The notes beneath the pieces were generated by a model. It made no database searches, had not been told where the DNA came from, and saw only the letters and a list, made by a program, of their open reading frames with translations. Of a DNA stretch of 64,000 nucleotides, positions 38,731 through 46,683 are shown piece by piece (positions within the stretch are counted from its first letter, which is position 1; each line of letters begins with the position of its first letter). The translations under genes and the position numbers were made by a program. Source of the DNA: Crocinitomicaceae bacterium (GTDB lineage: Bacteria; Bacteroidota; Bacteroidia; Flavobacteriales_D; Crocinitomicaceae); contig JAKVAR010000006.1 of the NCBI GenBank assembly GCA_022447585.1, forward strand, positions 124,001-188,000, given 5' to 3'.

Positions 38731-39844
38731 ATCAATTCACATCGTTGCATTAGACATTCCTTATCCATTGGATTATGGTGGAGCAATTGATATGTTTTAT
38801 CGTATTAAAGCATTACATGAATTGGGGTATAAAATCACTCTTCATTGTTTTGAATATGGCCGAGGAAAGCAATCCGAATTAGAAAAATATTCAGACAACA
38901 TTATCTATTACCCGAGAAAGAAAAGCGTGTTAGATTGGCTGAGCAAAACACCTTTCATCGTTAAATCAAGATCGTCAGAAACACTCCTTGCGAATTTATT
39001 GAAAGACAATTCTCCTATTCTTTTTGAAGGAATTCATTGTACCGCACATTTGAATAATCCAAAACTTAAGGATAGCATAAAATTCGTTCGTTGTCATAAT
39101 ATCGAACACGATTATTACAACTCATTAGCAAAAAGAGCCAAAGGATTAAAAAGACTATTCTATTCTTCTGAAGCGAAAAAATTACGGGCATATGAATCAA
39201 AATTGTCTGAAGCAACAGCATTATTAGCCATTCAAAAGAAAGACTTAGATCACTTCAAAGGAATCAATCCAAATACGGTTTTACTTCCTGCATCTCTTCC
39301 TGAATTAGAAATTAAAAACAATATTCAAACTGAAGATTTTGGACTATTCCATGGCAACTTATCTGTCTCAGAAAATGATGCAGCCGCAACTTGGATCGTC
39401 GAAAATGTGATTTCAAAAATTGCTGACTTCGACTTTAGAATTGCAGGTAAAAATCCATCTGATACTTTAATCGAATTGTGTGAAAAACACAAGGTTAAAT
39501 TAATTACAAGCCCTTCTCATGAAGAGATGAGTCATTTAATCTCCACAGCAAAGGTTCACGTTCAATACACAGATCAACCCACAGGGTTAAAACTAAAATT
39601 GCTCAATGCGTTGTTATCAAACGGTGCTGTTATTGCAAATTCAGTTATGGTTTATGGATCAGGTTTAGATGAACACTGCACAATTACAGATTCTCCTAAA
39701 GCATTTATTGATGCCATTGCTGTAGCTCGAAAATCAGAACAAACAAAAGCAATTCAAAAGAGAAGAAATGCTATTCTAGCACAATTCAATACCTTAAATA
39801 ACTGTAAAGTAATTGAAGAATTAATCCAAAAGGAAGTTACTTAA
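38723..39844 (+). CDS. Glycosyltransferase, GT-B type
   Basis: The 373-residue protein is likely the partner of the upstream glycosyltransferase (8-bp overlap). The N-terminal DIPYPLDYGGAIDMFYRIKAL resembles the acceptor-side glycine-rich loop of GT4-type enzymes, RCHNIEHDYYNSLA follows, and the C-terminal half has LFHGNLSVSENDAAATWIV, FRIAGKNPSD, LKLKLLNALLSNGAVIAN and YGSGLDEHCTI. The sequence is more diverged than its neighbour; donor and acceptor cannot be inferred. Its end overlaps by 8 bp the convergent serine-protease gene. Confidence 0.8.
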   Translation: MSKSIHIVALDIPYPLDYGGAIDMFYRIKALHELGYKITLHCFEYGRGKQSELEKYSDNIIYYPRKKSVLDWLSKTPFIVKSRSSETLLANLLKDNSPILFEGIHCTAHLNNPKLKDSIKFVRCHNIEHDYYNSLAKRAKGLKRLFYSSEAKKLRAYESKLSEATALLAIQKKDLDHFKGINPNTVLLPASLPELEIKNNIQTEDFGLFHGNLSVSENDAAATWIVENVISKIADFDFRIAGKNPSDTLIELCEKHKVKLITSPSHEEMSHLISTAKVHVQYTDQPTGLKLKLLNALLSNGAVIANSVMVYGSGLDEHCTITDSPKAFIDAIAVARKSEQTKAIQKRRNAILAQFNTLNNCKVIEELIQKEVT

Positions 39845-41426
39845 TTACCGAAATACTTCTCCTTACTTGAATGTTATCTTGACTCAAAAACAAATTGTAT
39901 AATCCATGCGATAATTCATTGATGTTCAATTCAACTTGAGCATTCGCTGCGGAAACAATTTCACTTAACACAAGCTCACCAAGGTTGTTGTAAACTGAAA
40001 TTGACACATCAGAATTACTTGAAGGTAAACCTGCAATAAATACGACTTCGCCAGCCGGAACCGGGTATATCAAAAGATTTTCTTCATTGAACTCACCCAA
40101 TCCATTCGAAGCACTTAAGATATCATTGGCAATACAAAAATCAGGAATTCCATATCCTTTAAATTCATCTGGATTATTGAACTGACTAGAAGACGCACGA
40201 ATAGCATCCATAACCTCCTGAACTGTTCTGTTTGGGTTTGCTTGAATCAAACATGCTGTAGCACCAGCCAATACAGGAGAGGAAAAAGATGTACCGTTAC
40301 TTTGTCCCAACTGACCCGATTGACCAATTAACCAAGTATCTCGACCTCTAGCAACCACATCAGGCTTTACTCTTCCATCAGCAGCAGGACCTAATGATGA
40401 AAAACCAGCTAAATCTCCAACTTCATTTACCGCACCTACACAAAACGAACCGATGGCATCGCACGGAGTAGATATGTTACTTGGCCCCGAGTTTCCCGCA
40501 GAATTCGCTACGAAAATACCTTTAGTTGCAGCAATATTTACACCAACCGCAGATATTGTCGATAATCCATCCAAATCTGAGTACAAATGCGTTTCTAATG
40601 AATCATCATATTCAAAATAACCTAAGGAAATATTAACCACATCGATTCCAACTGAATCAGCTCGCTCAAGCGCAGTTACAAGATAAAACTCTTCTATTTC
40701 AGTTTCAGACCCCACATCTTCAGAAAGATATAAAGCTAAGTCAACATCTACTCCAGTTCCCCCATACTCTGCGGGAGCAAGCTTCTCTCCGGCTATGCAA
40801 GAACTAACAGCAGTTCCATGCCCGCTAAAACCATAAACCGTTGCATTATTATCAACAAAGTTATATTCATCTAATAATCTATTCTCTATGTAAACAGAAT
40901 CGAAGTAAGCTATCGTATCCATGTTCCGAAAACCAGCATCAATTACTCCAACATAAATTCCAGCGCCAGTAAAGCCTAAATCATGCAAGCAATCTAAATT
41001 TAGCTGCTCTACCTGATCAATGGCCATACCATAATTGAGTGATTTTGTTTCATTCGCGAATTTATCAGTAGACGATTTTGAATGTTTAACAACTTGAATG
41101 CGTTCAATGAAATCGTATTTAGCCATCAATTGATCAACAGAAGAAAACGTAATCAATGCAACAGCGTTTAACCATCTTGATACATTCTTCAATTCACCCT
41201 CTGAACTCAACAAGGATAGGATTTCTTTATTCACTGGAGCATCTAATTCATCAAACCCAATACCCTGTCGCTCTCTTCTAGCAATAGACCTTGGAGATAC
41301 AAATTGTGAATAATCTATTGTTTGAACTTGTTTTGATCCTTCTTTTAAGAACACAATTTTAGTGTCTTGTGCTGAAGAAATAAAAGCTACGCTTATTGTA
41401 AAGAGGACTATAGAGAGAATTTTCAT
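39837..41426 (-). CDS. Secreted subtilisin-like (S8) serine protease with T9SS type A sorting domain
   Basis: The 529-residue protein has a signal peptide (cleavage near SSAQ) and a propeptide-like region (about 20-140). The S8 catalytic domain has Asp in VGVIDAGF, His in GFSGHGTAVSSC, the oxyanion Asn in VANSAGNSGP, and Ser in NGTSFSSPVLAG. The last about 80 residues form a type A sorting domain (LLIYPVPAGEVVFIA to RRSISVIK). All triad residues are present, so an active extracellular or surface protease is expected. It converges with the glycosyltransferase gene (8-bp overlap of ends). Confidence 0.94.
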   Translation of the reverse strand: MKILSIVLFTISVAFISSAQDTKIVFLKEGSKQVQTIDYSQFVSPRSIARRERQGIGFDELDAPVNKEILSLLSSEGELKNVSRWLNAVALITFSSVDQLMAKYDFIERIQVVKHSKSSTDKFANETKSLNYGMAIDQVEQLNLDCLHDLGFTGAGIYVGVIDAGFRNMDTIAYFDSVYIENRLLDEYNFVDNNATVYGFSGHGTAVSSCIAGEKLAPAEYGGTGVDVDLALYLSEDVGSETEIEEFYLVTALERADSVGIDVVNISLGYFEYDDSLETHLYSDLDGLSTISAVGVNIAATKGIFVANSAGNSGPSNISTPCDAIGSFCVGAVNEVGDLAGFSSLGPAADGRVKPDVVARGRDTWLIGQSGQLGQSNGTSFSSPVLAGATACLIQANPNRTVQEVMDAIRASSSQFNNPDEFKGYGIPDFCIANDILSASNGLGEFNEENLLIYPVPAGEVVFIAGLPSSNSDVSISVYNNLGELVLSEIVSAANAQVELNINELSHGLYNLFLSQDNIQVRRSISVIK

Positions 41427-41499
41427 GCATACAATGTACGCTTTTAGAGCGGTTTAAAAGCATACGTTGACTAAAAAGGGCTAATGGTTTAGTTTACTG

Positions 41500-42762
41500 C
41501 TAATTCTCTTTATCGTCAATTTTGTTTTCAATGAACGCCGATGGAATCAAGTCTGGAATGATTTTTAGGACAACAGGCAGTAATAATGCTCCTCCAGGCA
41601 AGATGAATATCGCTAGCGCTGGTATCGATTTAGCGATGTCCTTAAATTGTGATTTGATCAAGTCTTTTTCTTCTGAAGTTAACTCTTCAGAAGTTGATTT
41701 TTTAACCAATTGAACAAGCTCTTTACTTTGTTTCAATTCAACTGACAGCTTTTCCTTATTTCGAAGTATAATTTTCGACCAACGTTTGTAAAGACTAGAA
41801 TACACTTTTTTATAGGAAGGCGAGTCTTGAAAGAAGACAACTTCATCTTGCGTCTTCAAAAGAAAGTTCTCAATCAAACTTAAATTTTCCTCAAGTTCAT
41901 GTTCAGGTATTTCAAGATGATGGACCAATTCTTCTAAGAAGTTCATTTCAGAATCTGCTAATTCTTCGTCGGAAAAAACAGTCAAAATAGCAACGTCGAG
42001 TATGAACCTTTTTAAGAGCCAATGATCTTTCACGAATGTCGAAAAATCGGCTAGTTGGGCACCACTCTTAAATCTTGATTTAATCTCAGCACGATCATCG
42101 TCGTTGAGGTTCGCCGAAGCCAAAAACACATTAAACAAATCCTTTTCTTCTTCTTCAAGAAAACCATCAGAATATGCAGCCAACGTAATCGCAGTAAGCA
42201 CATTTTTCGCGTATAAACTATAGCCCTTAAGTGCTTGATCTTTCTGCTTATGAATAAAATCATCAAATAAAACAATATCGAGGTAAGCAAAAGAATTACT
42301 TAAGGAATTGACCCACCATTTGTTTTCAAGATAATTCACTTTAATATCAACACGTTTCGCTAAAATGCTTTCAATTTGCTCCTCTCTTGTTTCTTTTAAG
42401 AAAAACTTAAACACCTTACGAATTGAACTGGCATTGTGCTCAGTATAAAATGCATGTAAATATGCGATGAACTCTTCTTTGTCCAGTAGCTTATCCTTAT
42501 GAGTTTGCATGAAAACAAAAAGATGCGACTCAAATAACAAGAGTTTTAACTTCTCTTCATTTGTCCAGTCTGAATCGTCTAGATTTTTCCCAAAAATAAG
42601 TTCGTTCGCAAACCCGAAAACAATACCACTTTGAGACAACTTTAAATGAATAAAGTGAAGTTTACGCAAACCATCAGGGCGATTCACAAGCAATGAAATT
42701 TCATTATTGCCAACTAAATCAAAATATTTATTTATCCAACCTTTTGAACCTGGTGATAACAT
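41500..42762 (-). CDS. LETM1-related, TerB-like protein
   Basis: The 420-residue protein has a long helical body containing a TerB-like acidic repeat (TLAAYSDGFLEEEEKDLFNVFL) and a second acidic segment (VFSDEELADSEMNFLEEL). The C-terminus is hydrophobic with LPGGALLLPVVLKIIPDLIPSAF, the LETM1-like pattern. Databases use the name LETM1-related biofilm-associated protein for this Bacteroidota family; the biofilm link is from that name only. It is probably a cytosolic protein attached to the inner membrane. A beta-barrel relic lies immediately upstream. Confidence 0.82.
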   Translation of the reverse strand: MLSPGSKGWINKYFDLVGNNEISLLVNRPDGLRKLHFIHLKLSQSGIVFGFANELIFGKNLDDSDWTNEEKLKLLLFESHLFVFMQTHKDKLLDKEEFIAYLHAFYTEHNASSIRKVFKFFLKETREEQIESILAKRVDIKVNYLENKWWVNSLSNSFAYLDIVLFDDFIHKQKDQALKGYSLYAKNVLTAITLAAYSDGFLEEEEKDLFNVFLASANLNDDDRAEIKSRFKSGAQLADFSTFVKDHWLLKRFILDVAILTVFSDEELADSEMNFLEELVHHLEIPEHELEENLSLIENFLLKTQDEVVFFQDSPSYKKVYSSLYKRWSKIILRNKEKLSVELKQSKELVQLVKKSTSEELTSEEKDLIKSQFKDIAKSIPALAIFILPGGALLLPVVLKIIPDLIPSAFIENKIDDKEN

Positions 42763-42775
42763 AATTTACATATAT

Positions 42776-42940
42776 CTATAAGTGTAACGGAAGGAAACTT
42801 CAACCATCCAACCAAATTTTACATCCGGATAAACCCTAAGTGCTAATCCTAATATCAATCACTAAGTTAATAGGAACTTCCTAGAATGTATAATCTAGAT
42901 CCATCGTTCCGGCTATTCCATCTGAAAATAATGAGTTTAC
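42776..42940 (-). pseudogene. Possible relic of an outer-membrane beta-barrel protein C-terminus
   Basis: On the minus strand the frame reads VNSLFSDGIAGTMDLDYTF, TAG, EVPINLVIDIRIST, TAG. A one-base frame change then gives DVKFGWMVEVSFRYTYRYM ending in TAA at 42776-42778. Together these resemble the last strands of Bacteroidota outer-membrane proteins (an AGTxxLDY strand, VPINLxID, and a final aromatic xFRYTY strand). Two stops and one frameshift are needed. The region 42941-43062 further upstream shows nothing I can interpret. The match is short, so confidence is limited. Confidence 0.45.
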
Positions 42941-43062
42941 TTAACGTCAATTAAACCTTTGACACCCGACAGCAGCAAATTAAATGGTTTATTGCACTAC
43001 ACAAAATTTTTAAAATAGAGTTCAGACGTTTATCTTCAAATGGCACTAAATCATATTGATTC

Positions 43063-45633
43063 TTACAATGAACCCGCAACCACAAAAGCTTTCCTTCCCA
43101 CAAAAACGATTGCACCAGAAATATCAATAGCTTCAAAGATGGCAACATATGTTCCAATAGTCGCTTTCGTCCCATCTTCACGAATACCGTCCCACGTAAA
43201 AACGCCTTCACTCGCTAACAACTCTGATGAAAAAACCTCTTTTACCAGCCTACCGCGATCATCATAGATAACGAATTTACCAATCATGCCTTCCGATTCC
43301 ATTTGATAGTTCACTTGAAGTACATCTTCATAACCATCATTATCTGGAGAAACGGTCTGCGATTCAAAAGTAAAATTACCTGAGTTTACGACTGGGTTGA
43401 ATTGAGAATTTTCTCCACCCGGAGTTCCAAAGCCGATAGCTTCTGCTGCAGTATGCCAATTATTTGCATCAGTGGACAAGCCATCAGGATCGATACGCTC
43501 CAATGATTTACCATCTGTGTTATCTAATAATTGAAAATGCCAGTCAGCTGTATAAGCTACTCGATCAATAACCGTTAAACCATCAATTAAATAAACCGTA
43601 CTTGAATCATTCGTTAAGGATGGAACATCACTCGTAACAAAACGACCAACAACAGCAGATGGATAATTTTGAATAATTTGATTTTCATCTTCCGTTATCA
43701 CGACGTACTCACCTGGGTAAAGTAAAAAATGAACATCAATCATTGCATTTCCACCAATCGTGTCATCATCAAAATTCGCAAGCTCCATTTGATAAAGATC
43801 AATCAGTTTATTGGAATTGTTGTACAGTTCAACCCAATCACTTCCGCCTGTTAAAGGGTCAAATAGTATCTCATTAATAACTACATCTCCAGGTTCAGGT
43901 GTTTCCGGCAATGCAAATTCTCCATTTAAGGTAGCAAAGTTCATCCAACAATCCGCCACGTCTTCAAGTTGCATAGAATACACTTGAGAATTTGACAGGT
44001 TCTCAACAAATTGTATGGTAAACATTGAAGGATAAGCCTCCAAAACATAAGTGTTCAGAATCGTCAAACTGGGGTTAGCCGTGATGTTTGAATTCACTAG
44101 AGATAATGAATCCATTCCTTCAGTAAAATAAACCTCAACATAATTTGGAGCTAAAGCCACCATTTGATCAATTTGAGGTAAGTCTGTATCCGGTGTTATA
44201 TCAAAAATTGAATTTTGCAACCCTGGTGTTCCTCCTAAGACTGAATTACTGGCTTTCCAATCAGAAAAATCGGAGCAAGGATCATTTGGGTTAATTCGTT
44301 CTATGGTATACCCCCCGCCATCTTTATCCTCATCATTATACCAGTCGATTGTATAAGAAATTGAATCAAGCAAAACTCCATTATTATCCCGTATCACGAT
44401 GTTATCTCCAGAATTATTCAAACTTGGGAAACTAGTCACTCCAGTTGCAATAGCGAAAGAATCCACATTTGCTGTAGAGGATAATACGATATATTCTCCT
44501 GGCAATAACCATCCATTTTGCAAGGTTCCATTTGAAGATGCATCCGCCAAAGTCCAATCTTGAACATTCAAGATCTTATTACTTCTATTGTATAACTCAA
44601 CAAATTCCGCATCTGCTAATCCCAATTGTGGGGTTGGGTCACAAAAGAATTCATTAATCACAATATCACCTGGTACTGCCATTTCAGCAATCAAATACAT
44701 AAATTCTACCGACTGAGAAAAAGAAGCATTTCCTGAAATATCTTGAATCAAATTTGAAAACAGTGTATATGAATTCCCATTCGTTAATGGAGCAGATGGA
44801 ACTAAATGGACTAAGGCAGGGTTAGTACCATCTAGTGTTGCTGATACTGCAGATAAGAATGGTTGAATATCATAATTACCAATTGTTTCAGCAGTCGTTT
44901 GATCAACTGCTTCGTCAAAAAGAACATCAATTTGATTTGCATTAATCGCCGTTGCCGAGATTAATGCTGGGGGTGTCGTGTCCACAATTTCATCACCAAC
45001 ATAAATCGAATCATAAAAGAAATTATCAGCGTTACTGACTGTATACTCGCTCAAAAATCCGAAATGAGACCCCAGTATAGCTGTTGCGTCATTCACGCTG
45101 CCGGCCAAGGTATAATTTACACCTCCGGCATCATCAATATATAACGACCAATTCGCAGAAGCATCTCTTACCACTCGAATACCAATAGCGAAACTAGTAG
45201 CAATTTGGCCAGTTGGCCCAGCAATCATTTCTGTATGTATACCGCCATCAACTTTAAATAAGCGCACGGCATCACCTGTTCCAGCCTCACCAAGTTGTAC
45301 ATAAAAACCATCTGGATCTGTACTTAGGTCAGTTGAATTAGATGTCAAATACACACGACCATAATTTCCTGAAGAAGGGGAAAATGACTGTTTCACCCAA
45401 AATGACCACTCTTTTGAGTCTAAGCTTGCAAGACCATGATTTGTAGATAAATATGAAGTTGAAGCCACTGTATTGGCTAATTGAAGCTCCATTGCAGGGT
45501 TCACAATATAGTCCGCAGTAGTACCTGTCCAAGTTGGGTTCGTGGTGAAATTTCCATCAGTAAAGTTTTCAATAAACTGTGCAAATAGCATTGTATTCGT
45601 TAAAAACACCACAAACAATAAAAAGTACTTCAT
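43063..45633 (-). CDS. Large secreted protein with two lamin-tail domains and FlgD-like C-terminus
   Basis: The 856-residue protein has a signal peptide (cleavage near MLFAQ). The N-terminal 200 residues look like a LamG/jelly-roll domain (FIENFTDGNF, SFWVKQSF). A beta-sandwich (about 215-315, TPPALISATAINANQIDVLF) follows, then a first lamin-tail domain (GDIVINEFFCDP, VELYNRSNK), another Ig-like stretch, and a second lamin-tail domain (GDVVINEILFDP, WVELYNNSNK). The C-terminal about 100 residues resemble the FlgD Ig-like/T9SS C-terminal fold (SPDNDGYEDVLQ, DDRGRLV, FTWDGIREDG). The role is probably extracellular DNA, matrix or polysaccharide binding, but that is inferred from the domain type. 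Confidence 0.85.
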   Translation of the reverse strand: MKYFLLFVVFLTNTMLFAQFIENFTDGNFTTNPTWTGTTADYIVNPAMELQLANTVASTSYLSTNHGLASLDSKEWSFWVKQSFSPSSGNYGRVYLTSNSTDLSTDPDGFYVQLGEAGTGDAVRLFKVDGGIHTEMIAGPTGQIATSFAIGIRVVRDASANWSLYIDDAGGVNYTLAGSVNDATAILGSHFGFLSEYTVSNADNFFYDSIYVGDEIVDTTPPALISATAINANQIDVLFDEAVDQTTAETIGNYDIQPFLSAVSATLDGTNPALVHLVPSAPLTNGNSYTLFSNLIQDISGNASFSQSVEFMYLIAEMAVPGDIVINEFFCDPTPQLGLADAEFVELYNRSNKILNVQDWTLADASSNGTLQNGWLLPGEYIVLSSTANVDSFAIATGVTSFPSLNNSGDNIVIRDNNGVLLDSISYTIDWYNDEDKDGGGYTIERINPNDPCSDFSDWKASNSVLGGTPGLQNSIFDITPDTDLPQIDQMVALAPNYVEVYFTEGMDSLSLVNSNITANPSLTILNTYVLEAYPSMFTIQFVENLSNSQVYSMQLEDVADCWMNFATLNGEFALPETPEPGDVVINEILFDPLTGGSDWVELYNNSNKLIDLYQMELANFDDDTIGGNAMIDVHFLLYPGEYVVITEDENQIIQNYPSAVVGRFVTSDVPSLTNDSSTVYLIDGLTVIDRVAYTADWHFQLLDNTDGKSLERIDPDGLSTDANNWHTAAEAIGFGTPGGENSQFNPVVNSGNFTFESQTVSPDNDGYEDVLQVNYQMESEGMIGKFVIYDDRGRLVKEVFSSELLASEGVFTWDGIREDGTKATIGTYVAIFEAIDISGAIVFVGRKAFVVAGSL

Positions 45634-45647
45634 AGTTGATCAATCAA

Positions 45648-45688
45648 TGAAGCTAAATATACTAAATTTGAAGCTTTAAATACTAAAT
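45648..45688. repeat. Tandem 20-bp imperfect repeat in the lamin-tail gene / asd divergent spacer
   Basis: TGAAGCTAAATATACTAAAT (45648-45667) and TGAAGCTTTAAATACTAAAT (45669-45688) match at 17 of 20 positions, with a 21-bp period (two helical turns). They fill most of the 63-bp space between the two divergent start codons. A TAAATTTG box (45663-45670, plus strand) overlaps the junction, so the repeat could be a two-site operator controlling one or both genes. Confidence 0.55.
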
Positions 45689-45696
45689 CTAAGAGA

Positions 45697-46683
45697 ATGA
45701 GGGTAGCTATAGTTGGTGCGACAGGAATGGTTGGAGGAGTAATGCTTAAGGTATTACGTGAAATGAACTTTCCTATTACTGAAATGATACCCGTAGCATC
45801 ACAGACATCCGTTGGAAAAGTGTTAGACTTTGGTGGACTAAAGTGCACGGTAGTTGGTATGCAAACCGCTGTGAACATGAAACCAGATCTCGCTATATTT
45901 TCTGCTGGCGGTGGAACATCTCTTGATTGGGCACCAAAATTTGCCGACGCTGGTATTACCGTTATTGATAACTCATCCGCATGGAGAATGGACCCAACTA
46001 AAAAGTTGGTTGTTCCTGAAATCAACGGTGATACTCTGACGGCTGATGATAAAATCATTGCAAATCCAAACTGCAGTACAATTCAGCTTGTTTTAGCACT
46101 TAAACCTTTACATGAAAAATTTAACGTTAAGCGCGTTGTAGTATCAACATACCAATCAATAACTGGAACTGGAGTTAAAGCAACGACGCAACTATCTAAT
46201 GAGCGCGCTGGTGTAAAAGGTGAAATGGCCTACCCGTATACAATTGATAATAACTGTCTTCCTCACTGTGATGATTTTACAGATAATGGTTACACTAAAG
46301 AGGAGATGAAGTTAACAAATGAAACAAAAAAAATTCTCGACCCAGGCATTAATGTTACGGCAACGGCTGTTCGTATACCAGTTATGGGAGGCCACTCAGA
46401 ATCACTAAACATTGAATTCAAAAATGAATTTGAGTTAAGTGAAATACGATCTTTATTGCACGATCAAGAAGGAGTTACATTGAAAGATGACCCAACGACA
46501 AACACTTATCCAATGCCTCTGTATTCAGCAGGAAAGAATGATGTTTTCGTGGGGCGAATTCGTAGAGATGAGTCTCAGCCAAACACACTAAACATGTGGG
46601 TTGTTTCTGATAATTTAAGAAAAGGCGCAGCAACAAACGCGGTGCAAATTGCACAATTACTGCTTGAAAAAGGGTTGATTTAA
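45697..46683 (+). CDS. asd: Aspartate-semialdehyde dehydrogenase
   Basis: Asd reduces aspartyl phosphate to aspartate semialdehyde, feeding lysine/diaminopimelate, threonine and methionine synthesis. The 328 residues have the N-terminal NADP motif VGATGMVGGVMLKVL, the catalytic cysteine in NPNCSTIQ (about residue 129), and the C-terminal PMYSAGKNDVFVGRIRRDE-like pattern of the family (here LYSAGKNDVFVGRIRRDES). It is a monocistronic island on plus among minus-strand genes and its last four bases overlap those of the convergent peroxidase gene. Confidence 0.96.
   Translation: MRVAIVGATGMVGGVMLKVLREMNFPITEMIPVASQTSVGKVLDFGGLKCTVVGMQTAVNMKPDLAIFSAGGGTSLDWAPKFADAGITVIDNSSAWRMDPTKKLVVPEINGDTLTADDKIIANPNCSTIQLVLALKPLHEKFNVKRVVVSTYQSITGTGVKATTQLSNERAGVKGEMAYPYTIDNNCLPHCDDFTDNGYTKEEMKLTNETKKILDPGINVTATAVRIPVMGGHSESLNIEFKNEFELSEIRSLLHDQEGVTLKDDPTTNTYPMPLYSAGKNDVFVGRIRRDESQPNTLNMWVVSDNLRKGAATNAVQIAQLLLEKGLI

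Noticed and set aside
42951-43211. 86-codon minus-strand ORF at the end of the lamin-tail gene
   Set aside because: It overlaps the real gene in another frame, has no family-like composition and is a shadow.
45630-46058. 142-codon minus-strand ORF overlapping asd
   Set aside because: Antisense shadow of asd; the lamin-tail gene start at 45633 accounts for its end.
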